Assembly (NCBI GenBank): GCA_014871385.1
Contig: CM026429.1
Span: 16,782,751 to 16,846,750 of the forward strand
Source of the DNA: Ceratodon purpureus
Taxonomy: Eukaryota > Streptophyta > Bryopsida > Pseudoditrichales > Ditrichaceae
DNA: 64,000 nucleotides
Direction: 5' to 3'
Shown here: piece after piece, positions 12,230 to 22,276 of the stretch
How the letters are laid out: each line of letters begins with the position of its first letter
Position numbering within the stretch: position 1 is the stretch's first letter
Notes under the pieces: model-generated
Told to the model about the DNA's origin: nothing
Databases searched by the model: none
The model's input: only the letters and a program-made list of their open reading frames with translations
Position numbers and translations under genes: made by a program

Positions 12230-12414
12230 ATAATGGAAAGCTGCCGAAGTACACAGGCAAGGAAGACGTGGACTCGATGATGCTGAGAATTAATCCTGGC
12301 TATGTCAAGTCAATTGAAGAATGTGTGTTTTCTACTCTTTCATGCAGCACTGCAGAGGACCAGCTTTCTGGCTGCCATGAGTTCTCGGCCGAACAAATCC
12401 TCAGTCCTTGCTGA
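12230..12414 (+). other. possible alternative 3' exon of the DREB gene or unrelated short exon
   Basis: A good acceptor (CCATTGCAG) at 12229 is followed by an open frame of 60 codons ending in TGA (NGKLPKYTGKEDVDSMM near its start, SAEQILSPC at its end). It lies 530 bases downstream of the DREB stop on the same strand. Composition looks more coding than the flanks, but I recognise no family. It could be a spliced 3' untranslated exon, part of an alternative transcript, or chance. Confidence 0.25.
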
Positions 12415-14220
12415 TGTACAGTACAGTAGTGATGCTCCAGAATTGGAAACTTGAAGGAAAATATTAATGAATTCATTTGGCCATTGAACTGTCTGTCAGT
12501 TGCAGTCTATCAGGTTTTGGCTTTTGCGGAGGTAAAAGCAGATTCTGTAAATTATGAGGGCTCCAGTAAGATATTTATTATACGTTGTGTATGTTGTGCT
12601 GTGCGTGGAAGGAAACATTTGCATTGTCACCATGAGAAACGTGGTACGAAATTCAAGGGCTTGATAGTCACAAACTCACCAACACGGTTCTTCATTAATA
12701 CCTAATAAAAATGTGTCGAGAAAGACAAGTCTTCACGTATTCCTTATATATATTTATACATACCTTCTGTTCAACTTCTAATCCTCTTAACTTCCAAAGC
12801 CATGTTCCTCATGTTCTCTGCTCAAACTCTCCGAAGTCAAAACCAACCAAATATATGACTCAAAGTTACCGAAATGCCACGGTATTTTTGACGATCCACT
12901 CTCAGGAAGCAACATGCGAATACAGCATTATAGAAGCTAGATAGTAACAAGGTAGTGGAACCCAAAGTTTGCACCAACAGCGCAATCTATGGCACACCTT
13001 GTAGAAACACACAACTCAAGGCATCTATAATCCGGCACTGGTAGCACTTTGAGGAAAGATCGTTTAAGAGTGGCATCTGCAAGTCGATTGTGGACCCAAC
13101 GACCCCTGGAACCTTTGTAGATTCTATTCTTTCCCCCTCCCAACAGATCTTTCTTGCTTCTTTCCAATCAACATTAAATTTCCAACCAAAAGCTGATTTG
13201 TGAACACCGTAATCTCACTTCTCTGCAATGAACCTCGAACTTGCCGAGTCGTTGTACTACTCCAACACAGACTGCAAAGAATGAGTTAGTCACGGGCTGC
13301 CTTTCAATGGAAGACACAGTACTTTTGGGCGTCGGCTAGAAGTGCCAAAATGGAAAGAATTGAAAATGCGCAACTTTGTTCGATTCAATGGCAGAGACTA
13401 CAAGGTCAATGAATACCTGGCACCGCCCTGATGCGCCAACCGTCAGCAAGCTCAGTTCCAAACTAAGTTAGTATCCAAGACTTGGCAATCCCACAGAGGA
13501 GCGCCCCTGCATGCTCACCACCTATGTTACTGCCATGGCCCCCAATTTTCCAGGTGGCTTCCGGGACTTCGGTCCAGCCTGTTGATCCAAGGCACTTCCC
13601 CTGTCCGAGAGAGGCCGCTTGATAAACGCAGACTCACTAGCGACGCCATTGTCCAACACTTCAGACACTCGTTCATCATCGACGTTACTCTTTTTGAATC
13701 GTTTTGAGAGCACGATCTGCAAGCTGAGAACAACACTTCGAATTGCATAAGTTGCAGAGTATTGGAAGTCTAGGTCGAGACCATCTTCATCGATCATCAA
13801 CCTTCGTCATCATAATTTCAGTCAGGTGGACACCTAATATTCTCTCCTCTGCAAGGTTCTAATTCGCAGCTCAGGAGCTCGTTTGGGCAACGCGCATACA
13901 GATTGTTCTGCTTCTCTGTTTGCAGGTAATGCTCATGTACAGTACAGTATATCTAGTACATACATAGTACCCATGGTTAGAATGCAATGATTCAGGAGGG
14001 ACTAGCACTAGCACAGCACGACTCAACTTATCGTACTAGACAAATGATGCCCCCGGACTCGGATTTGGAAACCATGACCTGTAATTTGTTTTCGAGTGGA
14101 CCAGCCGCCTATACAATTTAGTAATTATGCTTTGACATGATCTGATGTGCAGGCTCACCATCAACTAGCATCGATCGACTCTGCTGTCCTAGGCGGTGAG
14201 AAACTGCGAAGCGCGCGACC
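12415..14220. other. intergenic region with one unassigned 92-codon frame
   Basis: No recognised gene. The minus-strand frame 13800-13522 (starts MMIDEDGLDLDFQYSATYAI) is open for 92 codons and moderately coding-like, but no homologue comes to mind. 13860-14220 should contain the promoter of the zinc-knuckle gene; GTACAGTACAGTAT-type repeats occur near 13935. Confidence 0.3.
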
Positions 14221-14415
14221 ATGGTGTGCTGCCTAGTATGCGACGAGTCACGGAAGGTGGTGGGCAGCCGGCCCACGAACGGGCTGTGCAGCAACTGCGG
14301 GGGATCGCTGCGGTCGGTGAAAATACGGGACATGTTCCGGCTCTGCTTCATCCCCATCTGCTGCATGCACAAGAACCGCGTCATCTGCTCCCGCTGCGGC
14401 GCTCAATACCACTGA
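14221..14415 (+). CDS. small cysteine-rich zinc-knuckle protein, 64 residues
   Basis: A single-exon frame starts at ATG in the context CGACCATGGTG. It has CxxC pairs at residues 4-7, 23-26 (CSNCGG) and 56-59 (CSRC), plus Cys42, Cys47 and Cys48, enough for two zinc sites. The layout CLVC, VVGSRPTNGLCSNCGG, FRLCFIPICC, CSRCGAQYH follows a plant family of short single-exon proteins that begin MC-(C/F)-x-V-C with a CPYCGG motif and an R-x-C-F-x-P-x-C segment. I recall no experimentally established role; zinc binding is inferred. The coding stretch is GC-rich against an AT-rich 3' flank, which supports it being real. Confidence 0.75.
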   Translation: MVCCLVCDESRKVVGSRPTNGLCSNCGGSLRSVKIRDMFRLCFIPICCMHKNRVICSRCGAQYH

Positions 14416-14779
14416 CCACCATGTCGAGTCAGGCTCGCAACCTTCCCACCGGCGGTACCTCACCGCGGCCGACATGGCTGATTTTTTGAGCTACGGACCC
14501 TTCACCATTCGGCACTTCTTTTCATAATTTTTGCAATTTAGGAAACCCTCTTTGAACATATGTACATGTGTAGTGTATTTCAAGTCTCAGAATCTCATTT
14601 TGGCAAGGATAGACCTGGCAGAATAATGAATTTCTTCGATTCGCCGTAGCTTATTTGACGACCTAGAGGTAGCTGAATGGGGTACCGGCAGAAAGTTTTG
14701 CAAGCGATTATACTTTCTGTAGACACTGCTCCAGTATGTAGTATAGTAGTGAGTTCAATGGGTTTTTCCAGACATCCTT

Positions 14780-14800
14780 AAACCCTAAATCCAAACCCTA
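14780..14800. promoter_or_regulatory. pair of telobox motifs
   Basis: AAACCCTAA at 14780 and AAACCCTA at 14793 lie within 21 bases. Teloboxes occur in plant promoters and bind TRB-type proteins, but the nearest gene on the right is distant, so function here is uncertain. Confidence 0.35.
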
Positions 14801-15217
14801 GAACCTAGAGACGAGTTTCTGAGCAAACTCCCATTTTTTTAATGTAAAATTTCTTGTTTTTTGTTAATGGTGTTTCTATGTTGTGTATTGAATATTTGAC
14901 AATTTCTTGTTGATGTATGATGGCTAAATATATTTTGAGATTATTTATTAATATCTTGTTGTTATTCATTGATAGCTTTTAGAGTCTTTTATATGACTTT
15001 TAGTACATGACAATTTATTTGATGTGATTTTGTATTTTGATTGGGTATCCAGCTATTTAAAGTGAGAAATAGCCACTATAATTTTGTGAATGTTTTCGCA
15101 TCTTGATTTTTTTTAATGTTCTCTTTATCACATGCTTGGAGGTAGAATTAGTCTATATTGTGGGTCAAAAGTTTTTAAATTGGCATCTATGATAGATTTC
15201 TTTAAAAAAATATTATA

Positions 15218-15745
15218 ATTTCATGCATGGTTATCAAGTACGAGGTGCAAAAGTACAATATGTACATGTTCATAGTTCATGTACAATTTTAAGTATAATG
15301 ATACAAAAACTATGTTATGCTTAGAATTAAAAATTGCTATATATTTTCAGACTCAACTAAACGTTCAGGACGAACAGTGCTTCTTAGTGACTTCAATGCT
15401 TTGGTGGCTTTGTTGACTTTGTGTAGTCACAACATTAATCCGGTAGTCCCCTGCAGTCCCGAGATTACCTCCCGCTTTCTAACTTCAGCGTCAAAATATC
15501 TGGAACTATTGTTCTAATTCGTTGAGAGCTCCGAGAGAGGTGGAGAGGCCTCACAGGATTAGGGTTCAAATGGTGAAGAGCGTGTCCCCGCTTTATATAC
15601 CCGGAAACCCGGTTTAATTATTAGATGAACGTCTTTTTTTATTCAGTTGCTGTATTTCGTTCTCAAACATTGTATCAGTATAATAAGTGTACAAGTATGT
15701 ATTTCTATATACTTGTATAGCGTACTTGGTAACCATAATTTCATG
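15218..15745. mobile_element. non-autonomous inverted-repeat transposon with 8-bp target duplication
   Basis: Direct copies of ATTTCATG at 15218-15225 and 15738-15745 flank a 512-base element. Its ends are inverted: GGTTATCAAGTACG on the left and GGTTACCAAGTACG on the reverse complement of the right. The imperfect inversion continues for about 95 bases on each side. The 8-bp duplication fits hAT (or Merlin); the long terminal repeats are more MULE-like. The core (about 15,340-15,640) is much more GC-rich than the flanks. On the minus strand it reads as a promoter: GGGTATATAAAGC near 15600, then a pyrimidine-rich leader-like stretch with AACCCTAATC. No transposase frame is present. Confidence 0.65.
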
Positions 15746-18474
15746 TTTTAATTTTTCCATATATGATAAATAATATGGAATATTTTAGTTCTTCATAGAT
15801 TTTTTACCACCTTTAAACTGCTATTTGTTTTAATTAAATATTTATAAGAAGTATCCATTTAACATGATTAATTATTTTCAGTTATGTCTACAAGCTCTTG
15901 ATAAACAAATCTAGAGACTAATGTCAATTACATGTATAAACTTTATTATTAAAGTTGGTATGCAAACAATCAAATTCATTGATGAATATGATAACACTAA
16001 GTTTTTGTGAGACACTTGATATATTGATAATATTATAGCAATTTGGAGGCAACCTTTTTCATTTGAAGAATATTATGAACACGTTCTGATTTATCAAAAA
16101 TTATAATTTCAACAATTTAAAACCATTTTTTGGTTGTTAATGAATGTGTGATTTATAAGAAGAAATTCCTTTTATAAATATATAATATTTCATGAGAGCA
16201 TATGCTTAAGTTCATTCTTCTTTGGAATTCCATTAAAGATATTTTTTTTGTGGAATTTTCTACCTTAAATTTTTTAATAGATCTTGTTAATATAAAGGAA
16301 TATGTAGCATTGAAATTATTGAAGTTAACTTAAAATAAAACTAAAAAAAATTAGATAACATCATATTGGATACTTATTTATGAAATGTTTGAGATATAAG
16401 AAGGATGTAGAAATATGTGTAGAGTTTTCCAACATTATTTATCTATTCAAAACTAATTCCTTAAGGTCTATTGTCCTAAAGTGGATTTTTAAGATTTTGA
16501 AAGGCCTATTTTTAGAATAAACCCAAAAGAGTGGTACAAAAAATAGAGATTTCTTCGGCTCCAATTGATCATATTTCTATTTTATAAACCGACACTATGT
16601 TTCATGGGGCTTTTTTCCTTTTTAATAGGCACCAAACATAATTCTACTATCCATGCCCTTTTGGAAAATGAATATAATGTATTCAAATTTTAAATATATG
16701 ACTCTTAATTAGTCTAAGTAATTAGATGGAAATATTAGGTTTTAAAATCTAATGATTCCAAATGCCAATATTTGGCAAGAGCCTTTATTACTTCTACTCC
16801 TACTAAAGAGTTTTTGAATATCTAATCAAATTTTCAAGTGAATTTTCTTATAAATGGTTTCTTTGATAAAATGTCTCATCTTCATGTATACTTAAAGTTA
16901 GGTTGTTTTTACAAAACATATCAGGATACAATCACAAAAGAAGTTGTTAAAATGGTAAAAAAATGTAATATTTTTGGATGTTTATGATTATTTCACCAAA
17001 TCTTCATTAAGTTTATAAAAGAATTATCACATTTGCACTTAACAAACTATATGAATTACACTACGTTTGATTTCTCATTCAATTTGAATTTCTTTAATTT
17101 TTTTTCATACTGAACATTCCATTGCAATTTCAATTTCAATATCTATCATTGTGAGTAGATTATCTCTATAATTTGAGTAAGATTCTTTATTTTCAATCAC
17201 CGTATTCTGTTTCATAGTATTTTAGATCTACAGAAAAAACCAACAAATTTCTATGATATAATTTGAAATCAATATGGATTCTCTTTTGAATAATTTCAAA
17301 AACATCAAATCATTCTAATCATCACATGAAATTGGCAACATAAGGTTGACTTTCACTCATCTTTTCCAACAACAAAATTGAATGCGAAATGTACAACTTG
17401 ATTCATGTTAACACGCCCCGTCATTTAAGAGTCCCATCATTTAATGGTCCATAGCTCCCAAAAAAAAAACACGTTTTGGACTTGACCATGCCAACAGTAA
17501 CCTTACAGACATGGCCACGTTTTGAACTTGGCCATGTCCATTCATTCATAGGTTAAAAGCCATGAAAACCCACTGATTTGGCCTAGAAATTGAGCAGAAG
17601 ACCTAGTGAAGAGTAGAGTAGCCTGGCAGGAAGTGTGGAGAATACAACACCAGTGCCAGGTGGGGCATTTGGAAAAGGTATTGGCGCGTGCTCACTCCTG
17701 TTGCACCTCCACCCAAATATAAGCTGCGGCGTCTCATCGAGTGCGTCGAGGCCCTGCAACTTGCACCGGCGCGCTAATTCCAGCGTCAACCAACGCAGCC
17801 TCCCCCCCGAACTGCGGCACCTGAAATGATCCTTTCTTCCCTCCGGAGTCAGCTGATCTGCACACTGAAAAGCTTCGCACACGTACTGGTTGATAACTAT
17901 TCAATACTATTGTGATACTGGTCTGATACCACTGTGATACCTTCATGATAACCAGGTGCCCAGACTTCTGCGAAAGGGACGAATTCAATGTGGTAAACTT
18001 CCTGCGGTGCCGATCTTGAGCAAGTGGCTGCCTCGTCGTCTCCGCTGTGGAGGCAGTTTGTGCCTCCGATCAGAGGTTTAATTGAATATATATATATTGG
18101 ATTTGATCGAGACTGGAGGTGTGTGTATTTCGGTAGAGGATAGAGTTGCTCTTTGAGTCATGCTCATTTGATATAGTTTTGTACCGACAGTTGAGTTGAT
18201 CGATCAGTTGAATCTTTTGTCTGGAGAGTTGAAGGTGGAGAGACAATCAAGGTAATTTGTATGCTTGGGTGTGTTGTTACTGGAAGTTTGATACTGGATG
18301 TATTGAATCTAGATGTCTAGAAAGAAGTTGGATGTGGATCATGTGGGACCAGGTTTGAGGTTTAGGGGCGCGGACATAGACGTAGGCATGGGAATTCGAA
18401 GTCTGAGTTTTGATGGTGTGGGGGCATGATTTGATCATGTGCAGGATTGAGGGGGGATCGTGAGGGTGTTAAGG
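15746..18474. other. AT-rich intergenic DNA, then leader region of the MGCNC gene
   Basis: 15746-17450 is very AT-rich with no coding signal. 17470-17540 holds two near copies of CACGTTTTGGACTTGACCATG. 17600-18050 is GC-richer but its frames on both strands lack recognisable motifs. 18060-18470 probably contains promoter and leader of the next gene, including a short (TA)n at about 18088-18100 and a possible leader intron ending at GTGCAG (18444). Confidence 0.35.
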
Positions 18475-18810
18475 ATGGGGTGCAACTGCACGAAGTCACC
18501 GCCGCCGGAGGAGTTTAAAACGGCGGTGGGAACCTGGAAGGGGACGAATGCGGAGGGCGCAACGGTGACGTTTGTGCTGTTCGGTGATGGCAGCTTCTAC
18601 TACGGGCGCAACACGGCGAACACTAGTGTGAGTAAGCAAGGGCCCATTAACAAGTGGAGTGGAGGCAACTTCGATAGCAAGCCGTGTTGTTTTTGCTCCT
18701 GGCACTTTGAGCTCGAGAAGCCCGTGGATTCTCCCGAGGAAGGGCTTACCATGGACGTCAATGGCGTCAAGCTCTCTTACGTTGGCGCCCCCTCCGTTCC
18801 GGGCACTTAA
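18475..18810 (+). CDS. small MGCNC protein with likely N-terminal acylation, 111 residues
   Basis: The frame opens at ATG 18475 with MGCNCTKSPPPEEF. Gly2 followed by Cys3 and Cys5 is the classic arrangement for myristoylation plus palmitoylation, suggesting a membrane anchor. The frame remains open upstream to a GTG, but the ATG is the obvious start. The body has alternating hydrophobic strands (TWKGTNAEGATVTFVLFGDGSFYYG), then a Cys cluster (KPCCFCSWHFELE) and a short C-terminal strand (MDVNGVKLSYVG), consistent with a small beta-rich domain. I do not recognise the family and assign no function. Third positions are GC-rich, supporting coding. AATAAA at about 19259 probably serves as the poly(A) signal. 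Confidence 0.7.
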   Translation: MGCNCTKSPPPEEFKTAVGTWKGTNAEGATVTFVLFGDGSFYYGRNTANTSVSKQGPINKWSGGNFDSKPCCFCSWHFELEKPVDSPEEGLTMDVNGVKLSYVGAPSVPGT

Positions 18811-20515
18811 TCCCATCCACAACTAATGTCTCTTTTCGTCTTCCAGAAATTTTGATTGATTGCACGCTGTAGACTGGGTTAGGCCGTCCAATGCACAGGA
18901 AAATCTTGCGAATTCTCCAGAGTCCTTCACTTGCTGTGCTTTCGATTTCGAGGGGATTTTATCATGCTCTGGAATCGTTGATTCGGCCCAGTGTTTTCCT
19001 GGGAACTGTAACCCTCAGAAAACTTCATTGGAGAAGCAGCACTTGCTTTATGAGTTGGAATTGGTTTTTTCTGGTGAGAACGATTTCTGTAGAAATGCAA
19101 GAGATCTCGTGGTTGTGATACAAATCCGCAAGTCTAAGGTGAGTGCTCTGCAGGGATATGAGTTGTAATCTAGTCAAGCATTAGGGCACTGAGCTAGTTA
19201 CCAGGCAGGGTTGTGCGAGCCCCAATGGGACCTCGTTTGTAATCTTTCGTACTTTGCAATAAATTGATTGTTCATTTCATGTATCAAAACTTTTCTTCAA
19301 TTTCCTCTTAGAAATTTGTAATCTGCTTTTTTGCATCGTGTAGATTGCTTCTTGGGGGTGTTTTGGGGCTCATGAACTATTCACATTTATAAATACAATT
19401 TATTTCGTCATGTTTTGGTACCGAATTTGAAAGGAGAAGTTCCAGAGTTTACGACCATTCAGTATCTTCATTTTGAAACAAGAGCTTGGCTTGTAGGAGC
19501 ATCCCTTCTGAAGGCGCTTCTAGTCTAAACCCGTCATTGTAAACTGAGTTTTTCTTCAAATGAGTAATCCTCTAATTGCGTCACTCTTCATGGAGCATCG
19601 ATCCAGGGCTGAGACTGGGTCTAACATAGCCGACCATTAAACCAGGTGTAAGCTGATAGTTGATAGTGATACAATTTGGTGGTAGAAGTGCACTTTTCCT
19701 ATTACCACCATCTTTGAGTCAGTACATCAAAGGTGCTAGGGGTTTGTCTTGAAACTCGTGTGTAATTCATTCAACCATACAATTGAGTGGTACATTGTAT
19801 TGAAGGAAACTTACATAATAGCCGGGAGGTACCAGTCAAACTAAGCGTTATCAAACTTGTAACCACTTCTACCCCACTACTTGGGGTGATCACAAGTACG
19901 GTACTGGCTAAACTGATTGCTGGGAAAACAACACGACATAACCAATTCAACCGCCAAGAAGATGTTCCCTCCAATTCTAGCCGTTAGGTTAGAGTTGAGC
20001 TCGTTAAGTGTGTGTACGAGCTAGCTCTGTAGCTCTCTCTGGACACCGTGATCTGTGGAAGTGTTAGTTCGCTCTTTGAGCTCCAAGATCCTCTGTTAGT
20101 AGGGCTTGTACAAGCATGTTTGATCCTTTACAGTAATGAGGTTGTTCTTTCCAGGCATCTGCTGCTCGTTGTGTACGTAACCGTGCTTTGTGATCAGTCT
20201 CAGGCCTTAACTTATTTTCTTTTAGGTTACTGTTCACTTATCCACGAGTATTCACATGTTTTCTTTAGAAACCCAATAAGATTGTTGTGTGGATCGAGTG
20301 CCAGTTTCTAGTGATTGCGATTAGGATTCGACGTCTTCGTTTGGTGCTCGGTTGTGTCGCAGGCTGGTTTCAATTTCATGTGGGATGCGGTTTGCAAATT
20401 ACTTGCAAACTCGTGCAGTACTCCTTAATACGTCCAGATTATTCTGTTCGCAAGCATTCAGCGGGAGAGTTACATTCACCTCATTTCTATTGCTGCGAAA
20501 TAGGACATTGTGCAC
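18811..20515 (+). other. 3' untranslated region of the MGCNC gene and leader/promoter of the BTB gene
   Basis: 18811-19290 is likely transcribed 3' sequence ending near AATAAA. The 102-codon frame at 18860-19168 has no motif I recognise and lies within this 3' region. 19290-20515 holds no supportable gene and must contain the BTB promoter and leader. Confidence 0.4.
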
Positions 20516-21793
20516 ATGGAAGAGCAACAAGAGATTGAGTGGATTGGCGGAGTGTCCGCAGGTCAAGATGTTACTATTCGGTTGGTACGAATGGGACTCG
20601 CAACCGAAGAAACGTTGGCTGCAGTGAAATTGCATTCCAATGTCCTGAGCACGTACAGCAAGTACTTCAACACATGCCTGAGTGAGAGGTGGAGAAACTT
20701 AGAGAGGTCGCCAGAGTCAAGCAAGTTAAACTTTGTTCTTGAGACCCAAGCGGATGTTGAGTTTTACTTCGATTGCTTTGCTCGCATGCACTCACCTCAC
20801 AAGAGAGTAGTCTTTGATGTCAAATATGGACTGGAGCTTCTCAAAGTGGCCTCCCAGATAGAGTTCCACGAGCTTATCGAATCTACTTCGCTGTATCTGT
20901 CGAGTACATTTTGGTCCGAGGAGGATGCGATCAGGATCAAAGAGTACTCATCTTCCCCAGATTTCCCCCACAAGCATGCAACAGAATTAGTTGACCGGCT
21001 AGGGTTGGACACCTTTGACAAGAGCGGGGACCAGATTCTTCAAAATCTGATAGAGGATTTCATAAACCAGATTGTTCGCACTGCTCTTCATTCTGATGTC
21101 ACCTCTAGTCATCAAGTCTACGATCGACAGGAACTTTCTGCTCGTCATTTCGTTGAGCAATTGTTACAGGGCCTTGGACCAACAACACCTTATGAATTTG
21201 CAAGGATGGTGGTCAATTTGGTAACAAACCAAGCGAAGGACATGGTGGTCAGTTTTGGAAAAGAGTGTGAGGACATTTTAAGTGTAGAGCAACAATGTTA
21301 TCGTGGCAACTTTGAAAATAAGCTGGTGGCAATTTGTTGGATGCTGAAGGCGAGTCTACCTGAGGCAAAACTGGGAAAAGAATTGGTCTCATGCTTTGCG
21401 CATCTGGACGCCATTCCCAATGCTCTGGGTCAACCGTTTCTAAATTATAATAGGATGCGTAGGGTTCAGGATTGCGTAGAGGAGTTGGCAGAAGTTGTCT
21501 TTCTGATGTATAAAGAAGTAGTTGCTGGTCATTTGGTATTAAGAACGCCAGAACGAGTGGCACTATTAGCAAACTGGCACCCTTTGATCTTGAAGAAGGA
21601 ATCTGCTCCTGGCCCGGTACGTCCGCGCTCGACGAAGTTGGTGGTAACATCGCAGTTGTTTTCTACTCTGCCCTTAAAGGTGCAGATGGAGTTCATTAGA
21701 TCGCGGAAAAACTTCTCTGACTTTATTGGCGATTATAAGTCTTTCATATCCACCCTGTCAGAGTCGTGGGCCAGCCAAAGTATTGGATCGTGA
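20516..21793 (+). CDS. BTB/POZ-domain protein, single exon, 425 residues
   Basis: ATG at 20516 (MEEQQEIEWIGGVSAGQDV) is chosen over the in-frame GTG two codons upstream. Residues about 18-130 fit a BTB/POZ fold: VTIRLVRMG, then the hallmark LHSNVLSTYSKYFNTCLSERW, then VEFYFDCFARMHSPHK and GLELLKVASQIEFHELIE. The C-terminal half is helical (SARHFVEQLLQG, VQDCVEELAEVVFLMYKE) and resembles, from memory, plant BTB proteins of the At1g63850/At3g50780 type. BTB proteins usually dimerise, and many act as substrate adaptors for CUL3 ubiquitin ligases; whether this one does is inference. No intron is needed, and no NPH3, MATH, Kelch or ankyrin region is visible. Confidence 0.85.
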   Translation: MEEQQEIEWIGGVSAGQDVTIRLVRMGLATEETLAAVKLHSNVLSTYSKYFNTCLSERWRNLERSPESSKLNFVLETQADVEFYFDCFARMHSPHKRVVFDVKYGLELLKVASQIEFHELIESTSLYLSSTFWSEEDAIRIKEYSSSPDFPHKHATELVDRLGLDTFDKSGDQILQNLIEDFINQIVRTALHSDVTSSHQVYDRQELSARHFVEQLLQGLGPTTPYEFARMVVNLVTNQAKDMVVSFGKECEDILSVEQQCYRGNFENKLVAICWMLKASLPEAKLGKELVSCFAHLDAIPNALGQPFLNYNRMRRVQDCVEELAEVVFLMYKEVVAGHLVLRTPERVALLANWHPLILKKESAPGPVRPRSTKLVVTSQLFSTLPLKVQMEFIRSRKNFSDFIGDYKSFISTLSESWASQSIGS

Positions 21794-22276
21794 TGGATCC
21801 CATCCAGAGATTAATATATCTAGCGCCTCTGATATTACATACTTCGAAGACTTGTCACATGAGCACGCATTTTGAACTCTCTGCAACTCTCTTGTTTTTG
21901 ATCTTAAAGTAGCTTCAATATCGAGTCTACTGTAAACCACTTTTCTTTTAACTGTGTTTATGTTGTGCTGAACTTGAAACGAGTTCATGTCTACTAAGAC
22001 TTGAGCGGTAACAGAAGTTATAGAATACAGCATCTTTGCTTTGGTACCTTGTTTCTTCTGTGTCCTGTAAGATTTTTAGGACTCTGTTTTTATTGAATTT
22101 CCTTCATGTCTGAAACATGCCAGCCTACAATTGCCTTCTTCTATCCGCGGACACTGCTTGATCACCAAGTCAGTTACTACCACCACAGGATGACTCTGTA
22201 AGTATAAGGAACACTTGTGGTGGCTAGATTTGTTAACATTACTTAGGAAATCAAGAGCTACTTGGCTATATCCGAG

